NCBI RefSeq assembly: GCF_001746915.1
Contig: NZ_MJGC01000132.1
Coordinates: forward strand, 62,001-126,000
DNA length: 64,000 nucleotides
DNA from: Desertifilum tharense IPPAS B-1220
GTDB lineage: Bacteria; Cyanobacteriota; Cyanobacteriia; Cyanobacteriales; Desertifilaceae
Direction: 5' to 3'
The translations under genes were made by a program, and so were the position numbers. The first letter of the stretch is position 1, and the number at the start of each line of letters is the position of its first letter. Under the pieces are notes generated by a model, which worked only from the letters and a program-made list of their open reading frames with translations, did not search any database and was not told the origin of the DNA. Of the stretch, positions 26,740 through 35,739 are shown piece after piece.

Positions 26740-26770
26740 GGGATACTCTCGATCGGGGGTATCCTTTTTT
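26740..26770 (+). terminator. Factor-independent terminator of the helical/Pmp3/holin operon
   Basis: GGATAC (26741-26746) pairs with GTATCC (26759-26764), with further weak pairing inside, followed directly by six T (26765-26770). It lies 30 nt after the stop of the holin-fold gene and just before the 3' end of the convergent Uma2 gene. Confidence 0.8.
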
Positions 26771-26785
26771 GGTGAGGAAAAAGTG

Positions 26786-27340
26786 CTACCCATCCAAACC
26801 GCGATAGAGTTGCGCGATCGCAATTTCCAAGTTCAGGCTTTTTAAGAGAAGGCGATCGCCTGAACCATAAACCACCACTTCCCAACTGTTCCCCACTTTA
26901 CGGCGACATTCCACGCGCTGGCTATCTTGGGAAATCAGCACATACTCTTCCAAAGACTCCAACTTTTGATAATCCTCAAACTTCTCCTCCAAGTCAAACG
27001 CCTGCGTACTCGATGACAGCACTTCAGCAATCAGTTTGGGATAGCGCTTAATATATCGGTCATTGCGATCGCGCGGATCGCAAGTCACAAACGCATCGGG
27101 GTAGTAGTAAAACTCATCCTGGTAATTAACTTTGACATTCCCCGAATAGAATCGACAATCTGAAGCATCGCCAAGATGATTATCAATCAACTTCAGGAGA
27201 TTGAAGGTAATGCGATCGTGGTTGTCAGTACCGCCAGCCATCGCATAGACTAAGCCGCGCCGATATTCATGACGAATCGGGTTTTGACGTTCAATCTCAA
27301 GATATTCTTCAGGACTGATGTAGTTTGGGATAGCAATCAT
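26786..27340 (-). CDS. Uma2 family (DUF820) restriction-endonuclease-like protein
   Basis: This 184-residue protein has the Uma2 PD-(D/E)xK-like layout: YISPEEYLEIERQNPIRHEYRRGLVYAMAGGTDNH, then NVKVNYQDEFYYYPDAFVTCDPRD, LIAEVLSSST and KFEDYQKLESLEEYVLI. The Asp in YPDAFV and Glu in AEVLS fit the presumed active site. Uma2 proteins are very abundant in cyanobacteria and their role is not established. The ATG lies only 5 nt after the stop of a ParD-like gene, so the two are almost certainly co-transcribed. A second, unrelated-looking Uma2 gene is at 44166-44846. Confidence 0.9.
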   Translation of the reverse strand: MIAIPNYISPEEYLEIERQNPIRHEYRRGLVYAMAGGTDNHDRITFNLLKLIDNHLGDASDCRFYSGNVKVNYQDEFYYYPDAFVTCDPRDRNDRYIKRYPKLIAEVLSSSTQAFDLEEKFEDYQKLESLEEYVLISQDSQRVECRRKVGNSWEVVVYGSGDRLLLKSLNLEIAIAQLYRGLDG

Positions 27341-27345
27341 ACAGG

Positions 27346-27597
27346 CTATGTGTTTTTGAGTCGATCTTGAACAGCTTGGCGAATTTCTGCCCAGTCGCGA
27401 TCGCTCATTGGGGTTGCAGTTCCTGATTCTAATCCTGCTAATAAAAGGGTTTCAATCTGTTCTTGAGCATTCCGTTTTTGGTCTTGGCGAATCAGATCGC
27501 GCATATATTCGCTAACACTGCCATAACCTCTGGTTTTAACTTGCTCTTCGATATAGTCCCGCATGGTATCGGGTAGAGAGACATTCATTGTTTTCAT
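27346..27597 (-). CDS. ParD-like ribbon-helix-helix antitoxin
   Basis: This 83-residue protein has a typical ParD/CopG N-terminus (TMNVSLPDTMRDYIEEQVKTRGYGSVSEYMRDLIRQDQ) and an acidic, probably flexible C-terminal part (SGTATPMSDRDWAEIRQAVQDRL). ParD proteins bind DNA as dimers, repress their own operon and neutralise a ParE toxin. Here no ParE gene follows; the next gene, 5 nt downstream, is Uma2. The frame is open far upstream, but the ATG at 27597 begins the family domain. The Uma2 protein may take the place of the toxin, or ParE may have been lost. Confidence 0.85.
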   Translation of the reverse strand: MKTMNVSLPDTMRDYIEEQVKTRGYGSVSEYMRDLIRQDQKRNAQEQIETLLLAGLESGTATPMSDRDWAEIRQAVQDRLKNT

Positions 27598-28006
27598 CAC
27601 ATGACTCCGGATCGAGGTTTTATTTATTATGGCAATGCTTGCCATTTTTTGCCATGTCCGCGCCAATAGTGAAATACTTAAACCTGTGGGAATAGGGGAG
27701 GGGCGATCGCACTCTGGGGACATCCAAAAGAAAAGCGATCGCACTTGGGGAAAGCGTGAGTGCGATCGCAAGAATTTGGAAACCGGATTTTTATCCGGAT
27801 TTAGGCAATGAGTCAAAGAAACTCTGAAAAATCTGCTTTCTTGCCTAAACTTTTCTCCATTATTGTCAAATAAGTTTCACTCGACTTTTCCAGCATCACT
27901 TTTAACGTTTAATCGCGTAAATCCGGTATTTGGGTCCAATAATGGCTTTTGTTCCCCCAGCATTTCTCAACATTAAAAAGTGCCTTTTCCTACCTCACTT
28001 TTCTCT

Positions 28007-31000
28007 CTAAAAACGAATGTAGTTTTCAGGATTTCGGGTATCTTGTGGATGACGATAAGGCGCGACATGGACTTCAAAATGTAAGTGAGGACCATCAGAG
28101 TTTCCTGTGCTTCCAACATTACCGATTTTTTGACCACCATTTACATAGTCTCCGACCCTGACATCTGTTTGGGAAAGGTGTGCATACACAGTACGAAGTC
28201 CATCAGCGTGCTGAATTCGTATAAAAGTTCCCCATCCGTTAGGTTCATAACCCACCTGAATAACCTCACCTGATTTTGCTGCCTTTACAGGAACGTATGG
28301 ATTACTAGACCAGGTGGATAAATCAATACCATTATGCTTAGGTCTTTGAGGTGTTCGATACCGATTAGCAGGAAAAATTGTGTACGTTCCCGGATCTAGA
28401 GGAACATGCCATCCACCATTGCCACCAGAATTAGGGAGATTCAGTTCCCACAGTTGGAAATCTTTATCTGGTGCGGGATTGCGGTGCATGTATATCTCAC
28501 CACCTGCGTCCAAAGCATACCCTGTTGCTTTGTTAATAATCATGTAAGCTTCGCCTACCTTTCTAAGCTCCCAAAGTTGGTTGGGATTGTTCCTTCTAGG
28601 ATCGGGATGAGTGTAAGGTAGCTTTCCATTTATCCCACCTCCATCTAAAGCTTTTCCTGTTTCTTTATTGATGATCATGTAGTAGTCGCCTACCTTCTCA
28701 AACCCCCATTGACGAAAGCCATTTGGATGAAGTGATGAATGGAGATAAACTGAACTGTTGTTTCCACCCCCATCCATTGCTTTTGGTTGACCTGTTGCCT
28801 TGCTGATAATTGTTGAGAAGTGCAACCCAGAAAAACGTTGGAGATTTCTATTTCGCAACCATTCTCTTGAAGCCGTTTCGGTACCTTCATGCCCGCCATG
28901 TGTCCCTGTACTAAATAGGACCTTGCCATTAGATGAATAGACGACAAGATTACCATCACCTTGAATCGCTAAATAGGCACCCGGATTACCTGATGTATTT
29001 GTTGCCCAAATTTGGTGACTTCCATCGTAGAGAACAACATTGCCATCTTTTTGAACGACAAATCTATCAGCTCTAATTTCAATAACGTCTGTAGACCAAA
29101 TTCGCTTTCCTTGGGGACTATACAGGACTAAGTTGCCATCATTTTGAAAGATAAACTTGTAGCCTGTAGATGTCACCCATTGTTGACCTCGCCGAAACTC
29201 CAAGTCCCCCGATCCGGGTTTAAGATGGTAAGTCCCTTGCCGATCTCCCAAAGATGTAACAATATCCCAAGTTGTTCGCCAGCCTGTATCTCGACGAATT
29301 CGAGTCATTGAACCATTGTTATTAACCCGATAAAATTCATGCTCGCCTGTATCGCGGTCATAGAATAATAAATCGGTTTTGCCATCCCCATTAAAATCAC
29401 CCGGAATAATCATATCCCAGGTTGTTCGCCAACCCGTACCTTGATGAATTCGAGTCATTGAACCATTGTTATTAACCCGATAAAATTCATGCTCGCCTGT
29501 ATCGCGGTCATAGAATAATAAATCGGTTTTGCCATCCCCATTAAAATCACCCGGAATAATCATATCCCAGGTTGTTCGCCAACCCGTACCTTGACGAATT
29601 CGAGTCATTGAACCATTGTTATCGACCCGATAAAACTCATGCTCGCCTGTATCGCGGTCATAAAATAGTAGGTTATTGTAACCGCCCCCCCCAAAATTAC
29701 CGGGAATAATCATATCCCAGGTTGTTCGCCAACCCGTACCTTGACGAATTCGAGTCATTGAACCATTGTCATTGACCCGATAAAACTCATGCTCACCTGT
29801 ATCGCGGTCATAAAATAGTAGGTTAGTGTAACCACCACCTCCAAAATCACCGGGAATAATCATATCCCAGGTTGTTCGCCAACCTTCTGTAGAGTAAAGC
29901 CGATGCATCGAGCCATTGCTGCTGGTAGCATACATCTCTCCAGCACCAGATTCATAGTCATAAAAGAGCAAACCTGTTTCTACACCAAATGATCGTTGAC
30001 GTTGACTATTTAATTTCGTAGGTTGCCCCAATGTTGTAACAGGCTGAAGTGAAGGAGAGGGTTGACCTGTGCCTTGAAGATACCAAGACTCATGACCGTT
30101 GGGTTGTCTCATGAGATAACCATTGGTGTAGTGGCGAATAGTGACGCCATTACTCACTTCTTCCCGAATAAATGTGCCTCTGTCTAAGCTAGGTCTAGTA
30201 CCTACAGTTCCTGTATTGGCGCTATTGACGGGGCGATCGCTAGGTATGAAATGACCTTCACCTGTCCAAAACTCTGGCGCAAACCACTCTACAGGCTGGT
30301 GATTTTCTGGTTTGGTCGCCTTAGCTAAATGTACCGCTGCGATTATATTCAGCAAACCTGCACCCGTGGAGGGGTCAAATCCGGTTTCGCCCAAATCCGT
30401 CGCCGTCTGCTTCAGAATGTCAATCACCTGACGATAATTCAATCCCGGATTTGCAGCCCAAACTTGAGATATAGCCCCTGTCACCTTCGCTGTGGCTACT
30501 GAAGTTCCGGCCATGACTCCCACACCATCCTCAGTTAAGGAGAGTTTTGGATTCTCAATCGTACCCCCATAGGCGGTGATATCTAAACCGTGACCGTAGC
30601 TGGAATAGTCTGTGCGGTTAGCGCCTTTCCAAACTGAAGTATTGGGGTCAAACTGTTCGGCCGCACCAACGGTAATGATATTGTCAAACTCCTGAGAGGC
30701 TTGACCTAGGGCTGACATCACACTGGCATCGTTACCTGCTGCTACGACTAACAAAACGCCGTTTTGACGAGCATATTCAATGGCGGTTCGTTCCATTGGG
30801 GTCAGTTCGTAGCGCGTGGTGATGTTCCCTTGAGCATCAATTTGGGTTAAATCTAAACTGAGATTCACGACTGCATTGGGTTGTCCAGACTCCCGCGCTG
30901 CATCGACAAATTCAACTAAGGATTCTGCCCATTTACCAGAACCAACCGCCCGTCCCGCCCAAATGGGTGCATCAGGATTAATCCCATCAATGCCAATTCC

Positions 31001-33520
31001 GTTATCTCGTTGGGCAGCAATCAGCCCTAATATATGAGTGCCGTGTTCGTTACCTTCGCCAGGGACTAAAGTGGGGTCGTTATCTCCATCAATCCAATCT
31101 CGTCCCCAAGTCACTCGCGAATAGTCGATATCGGGGTTATTTCCGCTGAAGCCAGTGTCGATGATTCCCACTAAGGGTTGAGATTCTGAGGCAAAGTTGA
31201 AGTTAGATGGGGGAACCAGGGTAACGGGGAGAGGGGTGGGAGGATAACTGAGCATTTCCACCCGGTTCAGGAGATTGTTAATTGCGATCGCATTCTCAAA
31301 ACTCACCGTTTCCTGACGACTCAGGGTTTGAGTAAGGCGTTCTAAGCGTGTCGTTAACGCAATAACATCCGCTTGAGTTCCTACAGCAGAAGCGATTTCA
31401 GGATTACTTAAAGAAGCCGTAAAGGTTTCAATCCGAGTGACAAACTCTGAGGCGGGAATTGCAGGCGGAACTTCAAATGCAGGATACTCAGGGAAATCGC
31501 TCTCTTGAGTTTCTGGAGTGGAATTATCTGCTTCAATACTCGCTGAAGGAGATTCAGGTTGTTGTTCTGAGAGAATTTCATCACTTGGGATAGTCTCAGA
31601 AGTGCTTTCTGTAATGAGTTCTGGAGTCTCGGAAGCTTCATCAGTCTCAGAATCACTATCTTCTACACTTGCTTCTGGAGTCTCATCAACTGGGATAATC
31701 TCAGAATCACTATCTTCTACACTTGCTTCTGGAGTTTCAGCAGTTTCATCACCTGAGATAGTCTCAGAACTCTCTTCTACAATAGGTTCTGGAGTCTCAG
31801 AAGGCTCGCCTGTAATGGGTTCTTGAGCATCTGAAGGGAGTTCTGGGTTAGATGCTTCCGCTTCACCAAGACTGGGGTTGTCAAAGGTTACATCAACTTC
31901 TTGATTGGGTAGTCCGGGGGGAGGAATATCGAGTTCGGGTTCTGTGGGAAGATTTAGCCAGAAGTCTAAGTCATCCAAACCTGCAAGTACATCTGTTAAA
32001 CCATTGTCTATCGGGTCAGGAGTAATGTAGGTTTGGGCATAGGCGAGTAAGGCTTGTCCCATGTCGGAGGTGCGCCAATCTTTCGCTGGATCGATGACGT
32101 TCTCCATTAGCGTTGCCTCGCCTCTGGCTCCTCGAACTTGGAAGATGATATCGTTGTAGTCGCGATCGCTCCCACCATCAACGCGCAAGTCTTCAAATAC
32201 AAAGGTATTCCCTTCTCCAGTCACATCCGCAATTTGTCCGGCGTGGAACATATCATTGGGATTGGCGGTAGCGAGGGAGAATAAGGGACGTAAATTTCCG
32301 CCACTTCCGGGATTTGCAAAGATTCGCTCAACGGTACCATTGGGAATCAGCATAAATGCAACTTTGTCCCCCGCCCGCATGGTGAATTCTTTGACCCCTA
32401 GGTATTCTCCAGAGTTAAAATTGCCTTCATGGGGTAAGGCGGCGCTAAATTTAGCCCCTTCTTGGATATCGCTAATGACGACATGACCTAATTCTGATTG
32501 GCTTAAGGCGCGTCTGGCGGCTTCTTGGATAAAGGCTTCGGAACCGGGTTCAAATTCGGTCATTCCCTCTAGGCTAAACATACCCAGTTCGCCTTTGTAT
32601 GCGCCTCCATCAAATAGGAAGTCAATTCCGACAACGCCGCTTTCTCCAATGGTGAAGACGCCGGAGTCAAAGGTAAATTCAGTTTGGGGAATAATGTCTG
32701 GGGGAAGAATTGGATCGACTAACTCTGTAGCGCTATCATCAGGGGAATCAATCTCATTTTCGGGTAAATTTCCCTCTAAGTCATCGATAGATGTAACTGC
32801 GGAGGTATCGTTGTCTAGGGTAACTTCCAAATCGCTAGATTCAATGCTGCTGGCTGAGGGTTCGCTATTGGAAATTTCGGTTTCTTCAGGAGTAGCAAGT
32901 TCTGGTAAGTCGTTGCTAATCTCTTCCGTTGAGGGCATTTCGCTTTCTTTCGGTGCGATCTCAATATCGGAAGTAGTATCAACTGGATCGCTCGTTTCAG
33001 GATCGGAGGAATCGGTTGAGGCGATCGCAACTTCCTCACTCTCCTGAGAATTATCGCCAATCTCATCTACTGAATCAGCAATGGGACTATCGGATATTTC
33101 AGTTTCGCTAGTCTCTTCTCCTAAATAAGTTACCTCACTATCAGATACCTCAACCCCCTCTACAGTTCCGATTTCAGGAAGAATGTCTGCATCAGAAGTG
33201 ACGTAATCGATCGTTTCAATTTCTGTATCGGAAAGAGGGGTTTCAAGCAAATTATCGAGAACGACTGGAGAGTCTGGAATATCGAGATCGGGCGAACTGT
33301 CAATTTCAGGCTCTATCGAGCTATCCAATTCGTTACTAGAAAAGTCTAGTAACAAAGTGCTTGAATCATTGTCGTCTGAGCCGTCAATAATACCACTAGG
33401 GGTTAAGATGGGTTCTAGAATAAAGCTTTGATCGGATAGTTCTACAGAAGGCTTTTGTCTTTTTTTAGAGAAAAATCGCATAGCGAATCCCTTGGCGGTA
33501 GACTGATTCAACCCCTTCAT
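28007..33520 (-). CDS. Giant multidomain protein: DUF4114, subtilisin-like protease, FG-GAP-like repeats, two lectin domains, M23 peptidase
   Basis: The protein has 1837 residues. In order: an acidic Ser/Glu/Asp-rich region (about 20-275); a DUF4114-type calcium-binding-like domain (about 277-467, with VDGGSDRDYNDIIFQVRG); a second acidic repeat region with SETPE-like units (to about 690); a peptidase S8 domain with Asp788 (DTG), His826 (HGTH), the oxyanion Asn in AAGND, and Ser1007 (GTSVA); five to six 50-residue FG-GAP-like repeats (about 1213-1433); a bulb-type lectin (about 1437-1543); a ricin-B-like region (about 1567-1693); and an M23 metallopeptidase (about 1725-1837) with His1729, Asp1733 and His1812-x-His1814. 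All catalytic residues of both peptidases are present. No classical signal peptide is seen, so secretion, if any, is by another route. An alternative ATG at 33481 would drop 13 residues. Confidence 0.9.
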   Translation of the reverse strand: MKGLNQSTAKGFAMRFFSKKRQKPSVELSDQSFILEPILTPSGIIDGSDDNDSSTLLLDFSSNELDSSIEPEIDSSPDLDIPDSPVVLDNLLETPLSDTEIETIDYVTSDADILPEIGTVEGVEVSDSEVTYLGEETSETEISDSPIADSVDEIGDNSQESEEVAIASTDSSDPETSDPVDTTSDIEIAPKESEMPSTEEISNDLPELATPEETEISNSEPSASSIESSDLEVTLDNDTSAVTSIDDLEGNLPENEIDSPDDSATELVDPILPPDIIPQTEFTFDSGVFTIGESGVVGIDFLFDGGAYKGELGMFSLEGMTEFEPGSEAFIQEAARRALSQSELGHVVISDIQEGAKFSAALPHEGNFNSGEYLGVKEFTMRAGDKVAFMLIPNGTVERIFANPGSGGNLRPLFSLATANPNDMFHAGQIADVTGEGNTFVFEDLRVDGGSDRDYNDIIFQVRGARGEATLMENVIDPAKDWRTSDMGQALLAYAQTYITPDPIDNGLTDVLAGLDDLDFWLNLPTEPELDIPPPGLPNQEVDVTFDNPSLGEAEASNPELPSDAQEPITGEPSETPEPIVEESSETISGDETAETPEASVEDSDSEIIPVDETPEASVEDSDSETDEASETPELITESTSETIPSDEILSEQQPESPSASIEADNSTPETQESDFPEYPAFEVPPAIPASEFVTRIETFTASLSNPEIASAVGTQADVIALTTRLERLTQTLSRQETVSFENAIAINNLLNRVEMLSYPPTPLPVTLVPPSNFNFASESQPLVGIIDTGFSGNNPDIDYSRVTWGRDWIDGDNDPTLVPGEGNEHGTHILGLIAAQRDNGIGIDGINPDAPIWAGRAVGSGKWAESLVEFVDAARESGQPNAVVNLSLDLTQIDAQGNITTRYELTPMERTAIEYARQNGVLLVVAAGNDASVMSALGQASQEFDNIITVGAAEQFDPNTSVWKGANRTDYSSYGHGLDITAYGGTIENPKLSLTEDGVGVMAGTSVATAKVTGAISQVWAANPGLNYRQVIDILKQTATDLGETGFDPSTGAGLLNIIAAVHLAKATKPENHQPVEWFAPEFWTGEGHFIPSDRPVNSANTGTVGTRPSLDRGTFIREEVSNGVTIRHYTNGYLMRQPNGHESWYLQGTGQPSPSLQPVTTLGQPTKLNSQRQRSFGVETGLLFYDYESGAGEMYATSSNGSMHRLYSTEGWRTTWDMIIPGDFGGGGYTNLLFYDRDTGEHEFYRVNDNGSMTRIRQGTGWRTTWDMIIPGNFGGGGYNNLLFYDRDTGEHEFYRVDNNGSMTRIRQGTGWRTTWDMIIPGDFNGDGKTDLLFYDRDTGEHEFYRVNNNGSMTRIHQGTGWRTTWDMIIPGDFNGDGKTDLLFYDRDTGEHEFYRVNNNGSMTRIRRDTGWRTTWDIVTSLGDRQGTYHLKPGSGDLEFRRGQQWVTSTGYKFIFQNDGNLVLYSPQGKRIWSTDVIEIRADRFVVQKDGNVVLYDGSHQIWATNTSGNPGAYLAIQGDGNLVVYSSNGKVLFSTGTHGGHEGTETASREWLRNRNLQRFSGLHFSTIISKATGQPKAMDGGGNNSSVYLHSSLHPNGFRQWGFEKVGDYYMIINKETGKALDGGGINGKLPYTHPDPRRNNPNQLWELRKVGEAYMIINKATGYALDAGGEIYMHRNPAPDKDFQLWELNLPNSGGNGGWHVPLDPGTYTIFPANRYRTPQRPKHNGIDLSTWSSNPYVPVKAAKSGEVIQVGYEPNGWGTFIRIQHADGLRTVYAHLSQTDVRVGDYVNGGQKIGNVGSTGNSDGPHLHFEVHVAPYRHPQDTRNPENYIRF
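29225..29880 (-). repeat. In-frame 150-nt tandem repeats encoding FG-GAP-like units
   Basis: Inside the giant gene a 150-nt unit (50 codons, from GWRTTWDMIIPGDF to GSMTRIRQGT) is repeated about five times with very few differences. Neighbouring units share long identical DNA, including silent positions. The first half of the unit exists in two versions, one with NGDGKTDLLFYD (calcium-loop-like) and one with GGGGYNNLLFYD. High DNA identity implies recent duplication or gene conversion. Confidence 0.9.
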
Positions 33521-33578
33521 CGAGTGATTCTCCCTGATATAATGTTGAACTTCCCAGTTTTGGAAAAGGCGGATAGCT

Positions 33579-33803
33579 TTAGGCTGAGTTTCTAGTAATT
33601 TGAGTTTTTCTAAGTTCGCGAGATTCTTGTTTAACTCTTCCGGAGGCTACTGCTTCTTGTAATTGCAGAAAGGCTTTGAGATCGGCTCGATCGTAAGGCG
33701 CACATAATAGGTGTCTGAGAAAATTTTCAGCTTCTAGACTCAGAAAACCAATGGCTAGTGCTTGCTGAACGAGATCGCAGATCCGACTGCTGGTGCTGAA
33801 CAC
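33579..33803 (-). CDS. Small conserved protein of unknown function (74 residues)
   Basis: It starts at a GTG with GAGGGG about 9 nt upstream. The product is soluble and mostly helical: SRICDLVQQALAIGFLSLEAENFLRHLL, then DRADLKAFLQLQEAVASGRVKQESREL. I recall similar short proteins in many cyanobacteria, without known function. It lies 58 nt upstream of the giant protease gene on the same strand, so co-transcription is possible. Confidence 0.65.
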   Translation of the reverse strand: MFSTSSRICDLVQQALAIGFLSLEAENFLRHLLCAPYDRADLKAFLQLQEAVASGRVKQESRELRKTQITRNSA

Positions 33804-34181
33804 GTTGTCAAACCCCTCAATGCGGCAATAATTACGGATAATTCAAGTAACAAAATAAACTTGAACCCGCCTCTATTTCTTTATCGGTCGTAAGAGAGAG
33901 ATTTTATGCAAGTTTCGCCCAGTTCATCAAAACTTTACAAAAAGGGGGAGATTTGCATCTTACCGAGCGCAATTGTAAATATTTATTAAATATTTAGCCC
34001 AATTGACATAAAAATCTTGACCTTCTGCCGAGAAAGCAATAGAGGGCGTCCCCTCATGTTGGTTTCACGCAGGCTTAGTTCGTTTATGAATCGATTGCAT
34101 CTCAATTCTCCATCTTTAACTGTCCTAACCTTAAAGACCGCTCAGGTCTTTTGGTTTTAAGCAGAGTTGATGGAGTAATAG
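33804..34181. promoter_or_regulatory. Divergent spacer; terminator-like hairpin ahead of the sigma-like gene
   Basis: This 378-nt AT-rich spacer has no gene. Just before the sigma-like ATG at 34182, AAGACC (34134-34139) pairs with GGTCTT (34145-34150), followed by TTGGTTTT. The hairpin with its U-rich tail resembles a weak factor-independent terminator, 24 nt upstream of the coding region. It could attenuate transcription into the sigma/DUF1822 pair or end an upstream small RNA. Confidence 0.5.
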
Positions 34182-34814
34182 ATGAATTCTCCAGGTAACG
34201 GTAGCTTAGATACGCTGTTGCAACAGTTAGCGTTAGAAGCTCAACAGCATCCGCCATGCAGTCAAGAGCGGTATTTTGCGTTGACTAAACTTGTAAATGC
34301 AATTTTACAATCCAAACGACTTTACCGCCCTTCATCGCAACAATTTCTTAACTATGACGACATTTACAATGAGGCTCGACAAGAACTTTTTCTGTATATT
34401 TGCAAAAATATCGGAAATTATAACCCTGAGATTGGATCGGTTATGGCATGGGTCAATTCTTTGATGGAGAGGCGATTTATTCGGGATGCTAGAGCCAAAG
34501 AGAGCAAGCATCGAAAAACGTTATCCGATTTGGATAATATCCCCCAAGAAGATCCTCCCCCAGAGTCGCTAGCTGAGTTAGTTAAAAAATGTCTAATTGA
34601 AGATCTAGGAGGTCACTTTCAACGCGAACATATCACGAATAGAGCTGATGCCAATTTAAGAGCGATCGCGCTACTCAGATTAGAGGGGAAAACCTGGAAA
34701 GAAGTCTCTCAAGAGTTTGATATTCCAATTCCAACCTTAAGTAGTTTTTATCAACGTTCCCTGAGAAAACTGACACCATTGCTACAAGATTTTTGTTTGA
34801 ACTATGAAAAATAG
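34182..34814 (+). CDS. Sigma-70-like (ECF-type) factor
   Basis: This 210-residue protein is distantly like RNA polymerase sigma factors. A region-2-like segment (YDDIYNEARQELFLYICKNIGNYNPEIGSVMAWVNSLMERRFIRDARA) comes first. A C-terminal helix-turn-helix of region-4 type follows (ADANLRAIALLRLEGKTWKEVSQEFDIPIPTLSSFYQRSLRKL). GGAG lies just upstream of the ATG. Its reading frame overlaps the next gene (DUF1822) by 11 nt. In cyanobacteria such sigma-like genes are frequently followed by DUF1822 genes, which suggests a functional pair. Promoter targets are unknown. Sequence identity to true sigma factors is low, so it may be a sigma-like transcription regulator. Confidence 0.78.
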   Translation: MNSPGNGSLDTLLQQLALEAQQHPPCSQERYFALTKLVNAILQSKRLYRPSSQQFLNYDDIYNEARQELFLYICKNIGNYNPEIGSVMAWVNSLMERRFIRDARAKESKHRKTLSDLDNIPQEDPPPESLAELVKKCLIEDLGGHFQREHITNRADANLRAIALLRLEGKTWKEVSQEFDIPIPTLSSFYQRSLRKLTPLLQDFCLNYEK

Positions 34815-35739
34815 ACTCGACCGGAAAAGCACTATGGGAAGCCATAAAAACAGATTAACGTTTACTGTCCCCTTGGGCAGACCTGAATGTTTAGATGCCG
34901 AGCGCCTGAGTAAACAACACGTTACCTCTCAAAAAATCAAACAAGTTTATCTCAATACGCTCGCCGTTTCTGCGGTTAATTTTTACTTACAGTGTTTGGG
35001 AATTGAAACCGATTTAGAAAGCAGCGACAGTTGGAATCCTTTGATGCAACATTTACTTGATGTTGCCGATCTGTGCGTCCCTCCTTTGGGTAAATTGGAA
35101 TGTCGCCCTATTCTACCCACCCACAGAATGCTTTACGTCCCCCCTGAAGTTTGGTCAGATCGGATTGGGTTTATCGGCGTTGCTTTTAATGAAAGCCTAA
35201 CTGAAGCGACTCTTGTAGGTTTTGTGCAAACAGTCGATAGTGAAGAAATTCCCTTACACAACTTAGAAAGTCTTTCCAGTTTTATTGTTTATCTTAATGC
35301 GCTTCAACCGGCTCAAACCATCCGCCTGAGTCATTGGTTCTCAGGGGTGATAGAGGCGGGGTGGCAAAAGGTGGAAGAAATTTTACAACCTTCGCCCGAA
35401 TTTGCATTTAATTTTCGTTATCATGGCAGCGTACAGCGGGGAAAGTTGTTACACTTAGAGCCGTTGAATCAACCTATTGCTTTATTGGTGGGTTTGCAAC
35501 AGGCTCCAGCCGATCGGGTGAATGTTTTACTGGAGATTCATTCGGGGAGCGATCGCGATTACTTACCGGAGAACCTGAAACTAATGCTGCTCGACCATTG
35601 TGGCACCTCCGTTATGGAAGCGATCGCCAAAAGCACTAATCGGAATATCCAGTTTGAGTTTAGCGGTGAAATTGGCGAACAATTCAGCATTCAAGTCAGC
35701 TTAGGCGAATATAGAATCGCTCAAGCTTTTACCATTTAG
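34804..35739 (+). CDS. DUF1822 family protein
   Basis: This 311-residue soluble protein begins within the end of the sigma-like gene (ATG at 34804); an internal ATG at 34834 (MGSHKNRLTFTVPLG) would avoid the overlap. The N-terminal FTVPLGRPECLDAERLSKQ and AVSAVNFYLQCLGIETDLESSDSWNP segments are those I associate with DUF1822, a cyanobacterial family with no known activity. The overlapping sigma-like gene suggests translational coupling and a shared task; the protein could modulate the sigma factor. No membrane segment or catalytic motif is visible. The usual CHASE2-type neighbour is absent. Confidence 0.8.
   Translation: MKNRLDRKSTMGSHKNRLTFTVPLGRPECLDAERLSKQHVTSQKIKQVYLNTLAVSAVNFYLQCLGIETDLESSDSWNPLMQHLLDVADLCVPPLGKLECRPILPTHRMLYVPPEVWSDRIGFIGVAFNESLTEATLVGFVQTVDSEEIPLHNLESLSSFIVYLNALQPAQTIRLSHWFSGVIEAGWQKVEEILQPSPEFAFNFRYHGSVQRGKLLHLEPLNQPIALLVGLQQAPADRVNVLLEIHSGSDRDYLPENLKLMLLDHCGTSVMEAIAKSTNRNIQFEFSGEIGEQFSIQVSLGEYRIAQAFTI

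Noticed and set aside
31518..31826. Serine-rich plus-strand ORFs opposite the giant gene (also 32595-33047)
   Set aside because: They are mirror frames of the acidic repeat region of the minus-strand gene.
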